A stretch of 64,000 bases of DNA from Periplaneta americana (lineage: Eukaryota > Arthropoda > Insecta > Blattodea > Blattidae): NCBI RefSeq assembly GCF_040183065.1, contig NC_091121.1, positions 35,874,787 through 35,938,786 of the forward strand, given 5' to 3'. Shown here one piece after another: positions 11,053 through 22,975 of the stretch. Below the pieces are notes generated by a model. The model was not told the DNA's origin. It searched no databases and saw nothing but the letters and a program-made list of their open reading frames with translations. Position numbers and translations under genes: made by a program. Positions within the stretch are counted from its first letter, which is position 1, and every line of letters begins with the position of its first letter.

Positions 11053-11129
11053 TCCAAACTTGGAAAAAACTGGCATTACCTATGAGTCATGAGTCATAGG
11101 TAATACCAGTTTTTTTTAAGTTCGGTAAT
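11053..11129. repeat. Near-perfect hairpin, about 34-bp arms
   Basis: AAAAAACTGGCATTACCTAT and ATAGGTAATACCAGTTTTTT face each other across a short GAGTCATGAGTC centre, and the pairing extends outward (CCAAACTTGG / AAGTTCGG). It is a snap-back structure of unknown origin. Confidence 0.6.
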
Positions 11130-11189
11130 ATTTAACGTTATCATTATTGCGTTTATCGGTTAAGAGAGACATTTTATATAATTAGCATT

Positions 11190-12375
11190 CGTATTGAATT
11201 TGATATTCCCAAGAAACTAGTTCGATTAATTGAAATGTGTCTCAGCCAAACTTCCAGAAGAGTCTGTATAGGCCAGCTTCTGTCTGATGCTTTTCCAATT
11301 CACTGCGGACTAAAGCAAGGAGATGCACTGTCACCTTTACTTTTTAACTTCGCTCTGGAATATGCCATTAGGAAAGTCCAGGATAACGGATAGGGTTTGG
11401 AATTGAACGGGTTACATCAGTTTCTTATCTATGCGGATGACGTGAATATGTTAGGAGAAAATCCACAAACGATTAGGGAAAATACGGGAATTTTACTTCA
11501 AGCAAGCAAAGAGATAGGTTTGGAAGTAAATCTCGAAAAGACAAAGTATATGATTATGTCTCGTGACCAGAATATTCTACGAAATGGAAATATACAAATT
11601 GCAGATTTATACTTCGAAGAGGTGGAAAAATTCAAATATCTCGGAGCAATAGTAAAAAATATAAATGACACTCGGGAGGATATTAAACGCAAAATAAATA
11701 TGGGAAATGCGTGTTGTTATTCGGTTGAAAAGCTTTTGTCGTCTAGTCTGCTGTCAAAAAATCTGAAGGTTAGAATTTCTAAAACAATTATATTATTACC
11801 GGTTGCTCTGTATTGTTGTGAAACTTGGACCCTCACGTTGAGAAAGGAACAGATATGAAGGGTTTTTGAGAATAAGGTTCTCAGGATTTTTTTTGGTAGG
11901 TTATTTTACGACGCTTTATCAACAGCTTAGGTTATTCAGCGTCTGAATGAGATGAAGGTGATAATGCCGATGAAATGAGTCCAGGGTCCAATACCGAAAG
12001 TTACCCAGTATTTGTCTTAGGAAAATATTTGGGTCTAAGAAGAATGAAGTTACAGGAGAATGGAGAAAATTACACAACGCAGAACTGCACGCATTGTATT
12101 CTTCACCTGACATAATTAGGAACATTAAATCCAAACGTTTGAGATGGGCAGGTGATGTAGCACGTATGGGCCAATCCAGATGTGCGTATAGAGTGTTAGT
12201 TGGGAGACCGGAGGGAAAAAGACCTTTAGGGAGGCCGAGACGTAGATGGGAGGATAATATTAAAATGGAATTGAGGGAGGTGAGATATGATGATAGAGAC
12301 TGGATTAATCTTGCAGAGGATAGGGATCGATGAAGGGCTTATGTGAGGACGGCAATGAAACTCCGGGTTCTTTAA
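11190..12375 (+). pseudogene. RTE-like reverse transcriptase, C-terminal half
   Basis: The upstream frame has [19 protein letters not shown], a stop, then LIYADDVNM (catalytic YADD near 11427) and [22 protein letters not shown] and [12 protein letters not shown] (to 11858). After the SINE the frame resumes with LHALYSSPDIIRNIKS, RLRWAGDVARMG and KRPLGRPRRRWEDNIKM to the end (12333), then a stop replaces a Trp codon. The palm and thumb are present but the endonuclease and fingers are missing. Dead copy. Confidence 0.85.
11885..12014 (-). mobile_element. SINE family 1, 5'-truncated, nested in RTE LINE
   Basis: The plus strand reads T8, then GGTTATTTTACGACGCTTTA...CCGAAAGTTACCCAG, the complement of the SINE 3' half with its A tail. 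It is flanked by TCTCAGGA and TCTTAGGA, a diverged 8-base target duplication of the LINE sequence. The tRNA head is missing. Confidence 0.75.
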
Positions 12376-12397
12376 AAGCTATTTTTAAGTAAGTAAT

Positions 12398-13364
12398 CAT
12401 TATTGCGTGTTGTGAGCATGTTGAAATATTCAGATATAACGGAGCAAACAGTTAAGGCAAACAATGCATGTCCTGAAGATGGAAACAATGAGCGGTTTCA
12501 AAACGAGGAAGGGATTATTTTTTAGATTAAATCTGTGAAACCAAAAAACAATTTACAGGAAAAGAAGTTTATTTTGTATTTCAAAACTCCTGAAAACCCT
12601 TTCATGATGCCAAGTACATTATATTTCCATTACAATGAAATGTTACTCGCATTTCTTTTAAAAAGAATTCATACGAATAGAGCTCTCATATTAAAAATAC
12701 CGACATACTTCATACTTCTCAATCTCTCTAGATGTTTTATATACGTATGTAGATATGACGAAAAAAATTCTCAACTAAGCATCGGTACGAGAGGTTTCGA
12801 ATGTTTGTGTTTACGATCAGAACGCTATAGCCAGTAACCATTATTGTACCAGCAGGGACGCAGTTGAGGGATCTACAGTGAGTCGTAATTACCATCATTA
12901 AAACGAGAGATAATTAATACATATGATCGGACGGATCTCTTTGGTTGGCATAGCGAAAAGAATGCATCGGAGCAGCGAATAGGAAAACAGGACCAAATAC
13001 GATCCCCTCAACCAAATATAATACGCTGTATTCATTAGGCATCCAGGTTACATGGAGTGGGAGAAAAACTACAGCATATCACTGGTAACGAATATGTTCC
13101 ATATCCAGTGTGGATGACCACGATACCTACCGGGTATTGTCTCTCTAATTCCATCCAATACATGGAAATTTCTGCTGTGTGCGATGCAGTTGTAGAGGAA
13201 TTGTAATATCATATTCTTAATTATAAAGTTATCTCCTTAATGAATGTGTTTCTTGTAGCATATTTAATACCAATATTTCAAAGTGTTGATAGAAAAAATC
13301 TACGAAATTTTGAGTAATCAGACTGCTAGATACCGATTACAAAACATGGAAAAGATCATTCAAT
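12398..13364. other. No gene recognised
   Basis: A 100-codon ORF at 12535-12837 has no motif I recognise. The rest is unassigned AT-rich DNA. Confidence 0.4.
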
Positions 13365-13685
13365 TCATTCAATCAAAGTGTTCTGTCAAAGGGCAGGTCT
13401 TTCACTGCAAACCCAGCATTCTCCAGTCTTGCCTATTTTCTGCCTTCCTCTTTGTCTCCGCATATGATCCATATATTATCTTAATGTAGGCTATCATCTG
13501 ATATCTTCTTCTGCCCCGAACTCTTCTACCGTTCACCAATCCTTCCAGTGCATCCTTCAGTAGGCAGTTTCTTCTCAACCAGTGACCCAGCCAATTTCTT
13601 TTCTCTTTCTGATCAGTTTCAGCATCATTCTTTCTTCATGCACTCTTTCCAACACAGCTTCGTTTCTTACTCTGTCGGTTCGATT
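13365..13685 (-). pseudogene. LINE C-terminal fragment (family K)
   Basis: The minus strand gives EERMMLKLIRKRK, then the frame-shifted equivalent of NWLGHWLRRNCLLKDAL, then RRVRGRRRYQM. This is the C-terminal tail of an RTE-like LINE polymerase. The same segment occurs on the plus strand at 56118-56412. No catalytic region is present. Confidence 0.65.
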
Positions 13686-14421
13686 ATTATTAAATAATGA
13701 ACTAAAACTACTTACTGAAGACATTCAGTGTGGTTCTAAAAAATGTCACTTTTATACACATGCAACATTCACATGCACGTGTTTCGATCTTATTTATGCG
13801 ATAGATACCAACATGCGAAAGTAAATAATGCGATAAGTGAAAAAGAAACTGTCAATATCGGCATCCCTCAGGGAACTGCATTGGGTCCTGTGTTGTTCAG
13901 CATTTATAAAATTGATTTGTTATTTTTAAATGCTACTACTGATTCCACAATTTCGGATATCTGACCGACATCTACGGCTGTCCACTAGGATCCAGAATAC
14001 AAAGCAGAGATTAAATTAAAAATAAAATACAATATGATTTGCGGAGGGAATACAGGACAATGATAAATTTAAAAATAAAGTACAATTTGATTTCGGAGAA
14101 CCATGAGATGAAAGTACAATAAAGAGAAATGAAATGAAGTAAAAAATAATATTACGTTGTCTTATACAATATACGTAATATTTATTCCTTTGAAGACAAT
14201 ACCGTTGTCATAGTTACTTGATGCTACTGGGAACATGTTTTTAAAGAGGCTAATATTGGCTTAAATTGAGTTAAAGGATGGTTAGATTTTAATCTGCTAG
14301 CACTCAACTTAGAAGAAACAACTTTCATTCCCTTTGCTTTAAACAAAACTGGCCTTCCTACAGTGGCAAACAACTATAATTTAAAAATTCATAGCAATAA
14401 TATTGTATAAATACCTACAAT

Positions 14422-14676
14422 AATTGAAGAGTCCACTGCAAGAATGATGGATGTCATTTGGAATACATTTTGCAGGAGAAGCAATTGAAAGTTTCAAATG
14501 CTTAGCGCTCAAAGCTTAACTGAGATTTTCCAATCATTACTGGACAATGACTATCAGTGTTAATGCCATATAACTCTGTATGTACATTCTATAAGTCTTA
14601 AGCTATGCATTGACAGTCTTGGTTCATTTTCGACAAGAAAGTGACATCCATCATTCTTGCAGTGAACTCTTCAATT
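14422..14676. mobile_element. 255-bp MITE inside LINE
   Basis: The terminal inverted repeats are about 35 bp: AATTGAAGAGTCCACTGC at the left and GCAGTGAACTCTTCAATT at the right, continuing through AAGAATGATGGATGTCA. They differ by one or two bases. LINE coding resumes on the right side. Confidence 0.75.
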
Positions 14677-15254
14677 GAAACTGACCTAAACTGCGGCGAG
14701 CAACCCATGTGAAATATTTAGGTATCTTCATCCATCAGAACTTAAAATGGAATTTTCATATTAACTACTTATGTTTTTAAATTACGTAAAACTCTGTACA
14801 AATTTGTTGAACTGCGACGCTTCTTGCCAGTAAAACTATTGAGAACAATATTTTTAGCCCTAATTCAGTTTATAATACAGTATGGAATTATAGGATGGGG
14901 TAGATTATCACAGAGTACCATTCACCCATTAATATTACCTACTACATAAAAGAATTATTAAAATATGTTTAAGGAGAAAACTTGATCATCCAACTCATCT
15001 TATATATAAGAATTTAATGTTTTGAATATGAAACAAATTTACATGAATAATATTTTGAATTATTACCACAAATATCAAACTAAATTTATATCATTCGATC
15101 ATAGCCACAACACAAGGAGATACAATATTTCGCTCCCCCTCATTGAACCAAAATGTAAGACTGAAGCAGGTCTAAGGCACAGTTCTAATTACGGTCCAAG
15201 ATTATATAATGATTTTATAAAGAGGAATCCTAAACTAAAATTATTAAGCAATAC

Positions 15255-15434
15255 GGGCCGTATTCATAGACATTTTTAGCGCGGGCTTTCGGTTGATTAT
15301 CAGCGTTTTTCGTATTCATAAACCAGTGTTGGCGATAGGATATGATTTGAATTCTGTACTAGTAACCAGTGGATAGCCGGGGCTAGCTTAGTACGCTCGT
15401 AGCGCGTGCTGCGAAATGTCTATGAATATCACCC
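15255..15434. mobile_element. 180-bp MITE inside LINE, 3-bp target duplication
   Basis: The ends are GGGCCGTATTCATAGACATT and AATGTCTATGAATATCACCC, flanked by TAC on both sides. GGG ends with a 3-bp duplication suggest a PIF/Harbinger relative. It interrupts the LINE C-terminus. Confidence 0.75.
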
Positions 15435-15553
15435 TACATTATTAAAAAAAGAAGTGCTTGAAATGTTTTTAAAATTTATAATCATCATATAAATTCTTAT
15501 CCATTATTTTTTGTCACTTTAACAATGTCGCATTCCTAACTTAGTATGTATAT

Positions 15554-15640
15554 GTACAGGGTGGAAGTGAAATAATCCTTCAGGTTTGCAGAGCGAATTG
15601 TATATATTGAGTATAACAAAAAAGTCTAATACCATATCGG
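15554..15640. repeat. Possible mariner end
   Basis: TACAGGGTGGAAGTGAAATA resembles the end of a mariner element. I found no matching inverted end before the LTR at 15952, so only one side may remain. Confidence 0.3.
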
Positions 15641-15951
15641 TGAGAAGTTTATAGTTTTCGAAATGAAAAATATTTTCTCTTAAAACTTAACGTCGTCGTT
15701 TCGGATAATTACTAAGCAAAGAATCTTGATTTCTTTCAGTACCAATAATGTAATAAGATCTAGAACAATATGAAATTTATAAACACTCCCACATCACATC
15801 CTGAATACTCAACTGAATTTCAAAACACACACTCTTTTCGGCACAATCATGAACACACCTCACCACAACAGGAAAACAGAAGACAGCGCTTCAGACAATG
15901 AAGGATACCACTTCGAAACTAGTCAGCCAAGTAAATTGCATAAGTTAATAT

Positions 15952-16698
15952 TGTGAATTTTATTAGTAACAACAATGGAATTTATTCGTCACAACAATAA
16001 TTCCTTTCTACAATTCACCTTAAACGCTCTCGTCAACAATAGAATTTTCACTCAACACAGTATTCGTATAGCACTCCACTGACGGCAATGACAATTTACT
16101 TGGACTATTACGAACAACAATGAACTGTTAATCTTAACTAATATTTACAAACACTATTTACAAATCAGAACTATCAGTTCTCAGTTCACAGTTCTTCTAG
16201 CTCAGTCACTCGAGTTCACAGTATCTCGAACCACAGACCTTCAGAGACAGTTCACTGTACTCGAACTCAGGTCCCTCCACTGCACTCGAACTCAGGCCTT
16301 CGGATGCTGATACAGTTGCGGACGCACACTCGAGTCGAACTCCGGTACACAAGACTGGCTTGCTTGCTCTGGCTTTCTCACTGACTGGCTGACTAATCAA
16401 CTGAAAACTGCTCGAGTTCGCTGGCGTTTCTTCTTTTATAGCGAAATCATAGTTGCGAGAAATTTCTACAGGTGTGCAGAGAATTATCTGGATATCTCCA
16501 CTTCGACGGACTTCTCGAAGAGTCGGGAAGGTCCGTTCCCCCTTCCCTCCGTAAGCAGCTGCGCGCGCGATCTCCCCTCGTCGCGTGGGCCCTTTCCCCT
16601 CTCTCCGCCGCGCCGTCCATTAGTGCTCCATGAAGCCCGCGCGATCTGCTCTCTTGCGGGACGCTGGTCGTGAGTTCGAATCTCACGTCGCTGTCACA
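15952..16698 (-). mobile_element. Solo LTR, copy 1
   Basis: The sense strand is minus. It starts TGTGACAGCGACG (complement of 16686-16698) and ends near TTCACA at 15952. ATAT flanks both sides (15948-15951 and 16699-16702), a 4-bp target duplication. A TATA box (CTATAAAAG) lies in the sense direction near 16436. The right part is GC-rich (about 16500-16690). No gag-pol sequence adjoins. It matches 48574-50493. Confidence 0.8.
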
Positions 16699-17452
16699 AT
16701 ATAGTAAAGACATCATAAAGTTATTCAGTAACATATTTCCTTTAATGTTTGCTCTTTAATATTATAACTCTACAATTCCAAATTAATGTATAGATCACCT
16801 TCTTTATTGCCCCAATATCTGTTGCAATATAAGTAAGATATTAAGTAGACAGATTATTAAATTAAACTCGCTGTAAAAAGGAGGTGTTTGCATTTATTAG
16901 GATCCGAGTATTGCACAATTTCTTTTAAAAGACTCTGAATCGATTTCAAATTACCGGAAGTCAGTCGTTTTTTAAAGTTCCGCTAGTCCATGTAGCAGCT
17001 CAGACAGATGTATCTGTTCCCAGCACCAAACGAGGCAAGAATGTGGTCTACAGAGCAGTGTGAACAAGCCATCAAGATCGTTAACCTTGTTTAAAAGAGA
17101 CTTCAAAATGCCTTACAGAGTCCAGGAATGGAAGTCGAGTAGAGATCTTTCTTTGAAGAGTCCTCAAATTTCAAAGCCTTGGCGTATAGTGGGGTAAGAG
17201 TCGTTTTTCCTTTGTAATACGACGATCAGGGATTGTTTTGAGAGCCTTGAAATTCTTAATAATATTGTTTCCTTTCTTGCCAATGTCTTCAGATAATTCT
17301 AATGTAAATCAACATCTAATTAATTACTTCGACGGAAAAACAGAAAGAATGCGGAACAAATATTGTAAGGGAATGGGCCAAAAATTTCTGTCGAATCAAA
17401 CCAATAAAAAAAATAATTAATAACTTTAAACTCGCCAGCAATATTCTTAATA
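16699..17452. other. No gene recognised
   Basis: AT-rich sequence between the solo LTR and the MITE. The 60-codon ORF at 17238 has no recognisable motif. Confidence 0.4.
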
Positions 17453-18027
17453 CTGGGTGTTCATTTCAAAGTGTGCCATGACGTCACTGTTGTTGAGTCA
17501 CCGATTTGAAGCGAGTTTCAGCTTATATGTCAGAGAAGTTGCCTATTATTCAAGGCGTTCTTCAATCTGAACTTGAGAACGTGTACGGTATAACTTGAAC
17601 GTCGTAGCAACAGATGGCGGCCTGTACGGTCTGTGTGCTACCATAACCTCTTTCGAACTGTGTTTTGCGCCGGCAAGTCGTACGCAGGGTATTTGTTATC
17701 ATCGGTTGCGTACGGTAACATTCCACAACACAAATAAAATACTCCGTGCCCATGTTGACCGTCGAAGTTAATGTCAACAAATACGTAAGTAATCGTCTTA
17801 ACCCTCTCCCCATATCCCGACAGTACGTATTTCCAAACAGTTCACATTCCCGCCACTACCGGCGTTATCGTACGCATCGGTACGTACTCTTCAGAATGAA
17901 CGCCGTACATGCTAGGCAACTTCTCTGCCTCATAGGTTATACACCTTTGCGGAAGTGTAGGAATATTGAATTCTCTAGGCTCATCGGCTAGCCACATGAC
18001 GGTATACAGCGAGCCATGAACACCCAA
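17453..18027 (+). mobile_element. 590-bp Tc1/mariner-type MITE, copy 2
   Basis: Same element as at 7171, with TA on both sides. The right end is shortened: about 15 bases before the terminal AACACCCAA are missing, and the terminal G is A. Confidence 0.85.
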
Positions 18028-18029
18028 TA

Positions 18030-19734
18030 TTTGCGCCGTTTTCAAGGCGCTGAATAATGTTTACTTTGTTAGAAATACTCAGACGTGAACGTGTTTGTGA
18101 CATGATGCCGTACCGATATGCGTGGGCTAGAATTCTCGTCACAGCAGACCATATTGTACTGTTTTGCTGCTTTCTTTAGACTCAAACGCATTCTACTAAA
18201 TCGTCGGAGCAGTGTATTAGGAAAAGCTGGTTCACTAGTAGTTACAAAAATATTAGTGAAATAGGAAAAATCCTGCAAAACATGAAGAAAAAAAAAAGAA
18301 TGGGCATTTTATGCAATATGAAATTGTTACTAATATAATACCAAATATTAACACATTTTACGTTAATAGCATTGTACATATCGAGAATCGTGAAAATCTT
18401 TGTTCCTATACCGCTAGCAGGAATAGTTTAGAACATACCTGCACAAACAAAGCTCAACGAGCTATGTTTACCGCTCACCGAAAAGGAGAGGAAGATACGT
18501 CAGAATGACATAGACTTGCTCAAGGTAGAGAAGAGGGAAACGACCACTCAGTTATCTAGTGGAGTGCAGTGTGTAGGCCTATTCTCAGTAACTGTTTCAC
18601 ATTGCTTACCTACTGCTACAGTAGTGTATTCAGGAATATAAAAGACTGAACATAACATTTAACGATTTACAGCTCGAACTTATTGATCTTCAATGTGACC
18701 TAAGGGCTAAAGATCGTTTGAATAATACTACTAGCCTGGTTGAGTTTTACAAGACTAAACATTAGCAATAATATCCACTTCTACACAGGCTGGCTGTCAA
18801 AATGATTGCTATGTTTGGCTCAACATTTATATTTGTGAGCAACTGTTTTCTACAATCAACTTTAATAAAGGCAGGCATCGAACTTCTGTAACTGATGTTT
18901 CATTACGATCAGTAGGCTACTGTTCCTTTCAGCTGCCAACAGCATAAAACCTCGTTTTGATGTACCGATAAATAAAAATATAACAAAATGATATTGTACG
19001 TTTAAGTAGCTATAGAATTTCTATTATTTCTGTAAAATAAATATTTATTTATTAATTAATAATAGTACAAGATAGTTTTGCAAACACTGAACGGGAATTC
19101 ATTTCATAAACACTCTTACTTGTACTGTATTTCCTTTTGTGTATATTTTGTACGAGATCACTCCTTCTTCCAGTCCACCCTTATACAGAGCGCAGCTAAT
19201 ATATGCTTTCCGCTCATAAGCTGTGAGCCGGCTCGGAGAGCGCAAACCTTGTGCAGGCCTGGTAAGAATATGAAATTTCCCATTTTATCTGTTTCTACAT
19301 ATCACGTTGAGAATTAATTAAATATCAATGACCATAATCGGAATTCAAATGTACGATCTTTTCTTTCCGAAATGTTAGAGCAACGTTCCTCACCCTCTAT
19401 GAGTACAATCGATTGTATCTAACAAAATGAATGTAATAATAGAACGAATGCTATCATTAATTACATTGCATTAGTAAGATACTTAGAATTTAAACCCATT
19501 TTAAAAATAAATGAAAGCCGAGAGTGTATTACTTCTTCGTCTTGAGCTAGCGCCTGCAAGATCTTGGTCTTCGTATCGTCGGGTCGTATCGTATAACTTA
19601 AATGTATAATATCCTTCATCCATTTAAAGTCTCTACTTTAATCTCGTTGAAGTAGGAAGACGAAATCTTGACTCTGGGTTTCATCTCAAGGTGTGACACG
19701 GCAATATTGTACCTAATTTCAAGCTTTCGTGACG
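18030..19734. other. No gene recognised
   Basis: 1.7 kb without a recognisable repeat end or coding domain. Scattered ORFs of 65-79 codons show no motif. It could be old unique DNA. Confidence 0.4.
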
Positions 19735-20110
19735 TAAAGGAAAGGGGAATGAAGGGGGGGGGGGAGTAGTGCCAGAGAGTGAAGGAAGCGGCGGCATCCT
19801 GTGCCAATAACGAGCCAAACTATCTCCGTTCTTAGTCTGGAACTCTAATACCAGTACAACCTTGGCGGCAATGCAATATGGTGGAGTGCGAGACATCGAT
19901 TGGTTGGTAACTCTCGCTCTCTCTTGAAGGGCCCCCAGGGTCTGGTGTGGGGAGGAGCAGCAGCAGCAGCAAGCCACAGCTAACCGCTAAGTGTGTGCCT
20001 GCGCCCGGATATTGGAATGTAGTTCGTCTCCCATCGCACAGCACCTTCGGATCCTCGTCTCTTAACCTCACCCTGTGTCACTAGCTCTTGTTTATGCCTG
20101 CAGTTGGATA
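19735..20110. other. GC-rich island
   Basis: It is clearly richer in G and C than its surroundings, with a 12-G run near 19757, a CAG run near 19962, and several CG dinucleotides. Overlapping minus-strand ORFs (79-98 codons) look compositional. It could be a promoter or first exon of a host gene, or a GC-rich transposon end. I cannot decide. Confidence 0.35.
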
Positions 20111-20544
20111 ATCATACACAGACGTGCCGGTCCACCTACTGTTCTGCGAGCACTTACATGGAGGTTAATTTTGTTCCGTGAGACTTCATCTACATTACGT
20201 GAACATCTAAGGTTCGTAACAATGTAGATCATTTCCACATTTTTTGGATGATGTCCAGAGCATCTTGGTTGCCGATCGATTTATAGGCCATAGCTTCCAA
20301 GCAGCACGTGCCCATCACCCGGGGTTCAATACAATCTCTTCTTATGACGGTCTGTGCTACGTCTTCTTTAATTACTCATTAGATGTCGAATATGTTGCGT
20401 CAGACTCTCACATGGTCAATATAAACATTAAAAAGCGCATGAGATGACGGGCATCCCTAATTCACCCCGTTGTTCCTTTACCAATACTTACATGAGTATT
20501 AAATGCAGGCTTTGAGTAATTTTACAACCATAATTTTCTTTATA
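20111..20544. other. No gene recognised
   Basis: Nothing identifiable. The ORF at 20244-20447 has no known motif. Confidence 0.35.
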
Positions 20545-20990
20545 CTCGACCATGCCGAAATGTAGTAATTATACACCTGGTAGCAGTCCTTTAATGCATG
20601 TCATTAAAGTACACCTACTCATTAAAGTACAGGTCTTCAGTCAATGATAACTCAGCTTACATGTGTTCAGCCAATGACAAGTCAGCTTTGTACCGTTATA
20701 AAACCGCAAGTATCGATTATTCTCGGATATGCAATCGAAAGAGAATTAGCGAAAAGTCACGGAGACTGGAAATCCAATACTGTCGCAGAAGGTTATGTTT
20801 TGTTACTATAATAATTAGCGTTAATTGTAAATAATATTCAAATAAATTCAATTTGTCATCTCGTTTTTCAATGTCGAATTCAATAATCAAGGTTATATTA
20901 TTATAATATTATCAAGTTTAACGGGACTACGTCAAGGTCAATGACATTATTGTTCCTCGGAAAAAATCAATTCTTTCGCGTCTGCGCACA
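20545..20990. repeat. Repeat family S, copy 1
   Basis: It shares CTCGACCATGCCGAAATGTA, TCGATTATTCTCGGATATGC and TTTCGCGTCTGCGCACATCT with 32450-32835. Copy 1 holds an extra segment of about 80 bases with two partly similar CAATGA-AAC/AAG-TCAGCTT blocks. No protein is recognised. Confidence 0.65.
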
Positions 20991-21440
20991 TCTCACAATT
21001 CACGACCTAGAACAAGGTCACTTCCGATCTTGTCAGATACAAATAAAAAACCTGGCGAAAACTTGAATTTGACCTGACACTGTCACAAACATGTTCATTC
21101 AAGTTTGCATCCAGAACTTCTTGTAATATCTATAGAGAGGTCATTCTCTGGCTACAAAAACATATTGATTGACAAGCACAGCAACCTCACAGAAATCAAT
21201 TTAGTTAGAAATGTTGTTAGATGTTAACTGTGAAAAAAAAAAAAAAGTGAAGTGAAATAAGAAATTGGAATAAAAATGAAAGTGCATATTTTAATGTATT
21301 TTTCGCTTGATCGTGCATGTTTCATAGTTTGATAGTGCACGAATGCATTCATATTTTGGGATTTTATAGGGCATGAAATTCTCGTCTCTAGTTATGAGCA
21401 ATTCTTGTAAATTTAAAGTCAAAACTATAATAATTTTGTA
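20991..21440. other. No gene recognised
   Basis: AT-rich sequence with an A13 run near 21234. Nothing identifiable. Confidence 0.35.
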
Positions 21441-22336
21441 TAATTCCATTGCTCGATCTAAATTAGGGTATGCTGCGGTTATCTGGAACGTAATTACTAA
21501 CTAATATTCTGTTACTAGAAAAAATTGGAACTGAATTTCTAAAATGGTTATATTATAGACTTTATAATAATTGAGTACATAGCTGGAATAAGGGCCCATA
21601 GACCCATAGGTCCTTTTTCCGGAGAATCCATAAATCGATTCTACGTAGTTTCCTTGTTATACCCACAAAGTTTCGTTGAGAAATGTTGCACAGTAATGCT
21701 GATAAACCTGTTTATTTTAATTATAGTCTATTTTATATGCCCTGCACTGTTTTTTAAAATTTCAACTCTATATATCTCAAAACAGCATTTTGGAGTATGG
21801 GCCCTTATTGCAGCTACGTCCTCAATTATCCTACTTATGAGAGTTATGCTACAATGCTTCAAAATTTCCATTTTACTAGTTTGCAAATTAGACGAAATTG
21901 TCAAACTTTAAATTTACTTTATAAAATTATTAACAATAAGTTGGAATGTGATGGTTTGTATTATTACATAACATTATATGCAGCTACGTTTAATACAAAA
22001 TTTCGAAATTTATTTTTCATACCAAGGGCAAATACTGAATCGGACAAAAATTCCCCAATTTTCCAAATGTTACAATGCAATAAATTAAATTCTCATCCGA
22101 ATTTTGATATTTCAATATGAATTTCTCTAAATACAGAATTATTTGTTATCATATTTTACAGAATATTGTTGTTAGTTATTTTGAAGCTATTTTCACACCT
22201 TATTTTCAAATTCTCTTTTTTTGTCTCTCTCTTTTTTCTATTTTGTTTAGTTTTTAATAAGAGTATGTTTCCTTTTCATTGCTTATGTTTTATAAATTAC
22301 TTTTTCAGTCTTGAACATTGTAATTAGGCTTTGCCT
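21440..22336 (+). mobile_element. LINE 3' part with an insertion
   Basis: Coding traces (SKLGYAAVIWN near 21455, then FLKWLYYRLYN) are followed at about 21590 by some 200 unrelated bases bounded by ATAAGGGCCCATA and TATGGGCCCTTA. Coding then resumes at 21797-22120 (TSLQIRRNCQTLNLLYKIIN). The 3' UTR runs to 22336 and the tail is the long tetranucleotide array. It is related to the LINE at 59371-60617. Confidence 0.6.
21450..22120 (+). pseudogene. LINE polymerase C-terminal fragment
   Basis: The segment before the insertion matches the KLEYxxVVWNS region of this RT family. The segment after it (107 codons, ending at 22120) carries the helical C-terminal part with LLYKIINNKLECDGL and ends NFDISI. 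Stops and the insertion disable it. Confidence 0.6.
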
Positions 22337-22972
22337 GTTAAACAAACAAACAAACAAATAAATAAGTAAATAAGTAAATAAGTAAATAAATAAATCAGTA
22401 AATAAGTAAATAAATAAATAAATAAGTAAGTAAATAAATAAATAAGTAAATAAGTAAATAAATAAGTAAATAAATAAATAAATAAATATAAAAGAAGTAA
22501 ATAAATAAATAAGTAAATAAGTAAATAAATAAATAAATAAGTAAATAGATAAATAAATAAATAAATAAATAAGTAAATAAATAAGTAAATAAATAAATAA
22601 ATAAGTGAATAAATAAATAAATTAGTAAATAAATAACTAATAAATAAATAAATAAGTAAATAAATAAATAAGTAAATAAATAAATGCATACATAAATAGA
22701 TAAATAAATAAATAAATACATAAATAAATAAATACATAAATAAATACATGCATAAATAAATAAATACATAACTAAATAAATGAATACATACATACATACA
22801 CACATACATAAATAGATAAATAAATAAATAATTTCATAAATAAATAAATAATTTCATAAATAAATACATAAATAAATAAATGCATAAATAAATAATTGAA
22901 TACATAAATAAATACATAAATAAATACATAAAACAATAAAAGAATAAAACAATAAATAAATAAATAAATAAA
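22337..22972. repeat. 640-bp AAAT/AAGT/ACAT tetranucleotide array
   Basis: It begins as (AAAC)n then shifts to AAAT with interspersed AAGT and ACAT units. It sits exactly at the LINE 3' end, so it is probably an expanded tail. The long minus-strand ORFs here (LFIYLFIY repeats) are the array read as protein. Confidence 0.95.
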
Positions 22973-22975
22973 AAC

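Larger units (their letters stand above)
11190..12397 (+). mobile_element. RTE-like LINE, copy 1, interrupted by a SINE
   Basis: It starts inside the reverse transcriptase domain and runs to the C-terminal stop at 12373-12375, followed by a very short tail AAGTAAGTAA. A very short UTR made of a small repeat is typical of RTE-clade elements. A SINE piece (11886-12014) splits the ORF. Other copies are at 41806, 49974, 50566, 51001, 51382 and 52686. Confidence 0.85.
13743..15485 (+). pseudogene. LINE reverse transcriptase, broken
   Basis: The fragments in order are NIGIPQGTALGPVLFSIYKI (motif of the RT palm), then LDFNLLALNLEETTFIPFAL, then HVKYLGIFIHQNLKWN, and HNTRRYN with HSSNYGPRLYNDFIK (15022-15279). 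After the second MITE the end resumes as LLKKEVLEMFLKFI. Many stops are present and the YADD box is lost, so it is non-functional. Confidence 0.75.
13740..15540 (+). mobile_element. LINE (jockey/CR1-like) split by two MITEs
   Basis: It is a 5'-truncated LINE whose coding parts lie at 13743-13964, about 14230-14420, about 14677-15254 and 15435-15485. MITEs occupy 14422-14676 and 15255-15434. The stretch 13965-14230, where the YADD box should be, is not recognisable. The closest relative in the window is the LINE at 28862. Confidence 0.7.

Noticed and set aside
21588..21808. MITE with ATAAGGGCCCATA ends
   Set aside because: The right match (TATGGGCCCTTAT) may simply be LINE coding sequence; no target duplication could be shown, so it is left as an undefined insertion.
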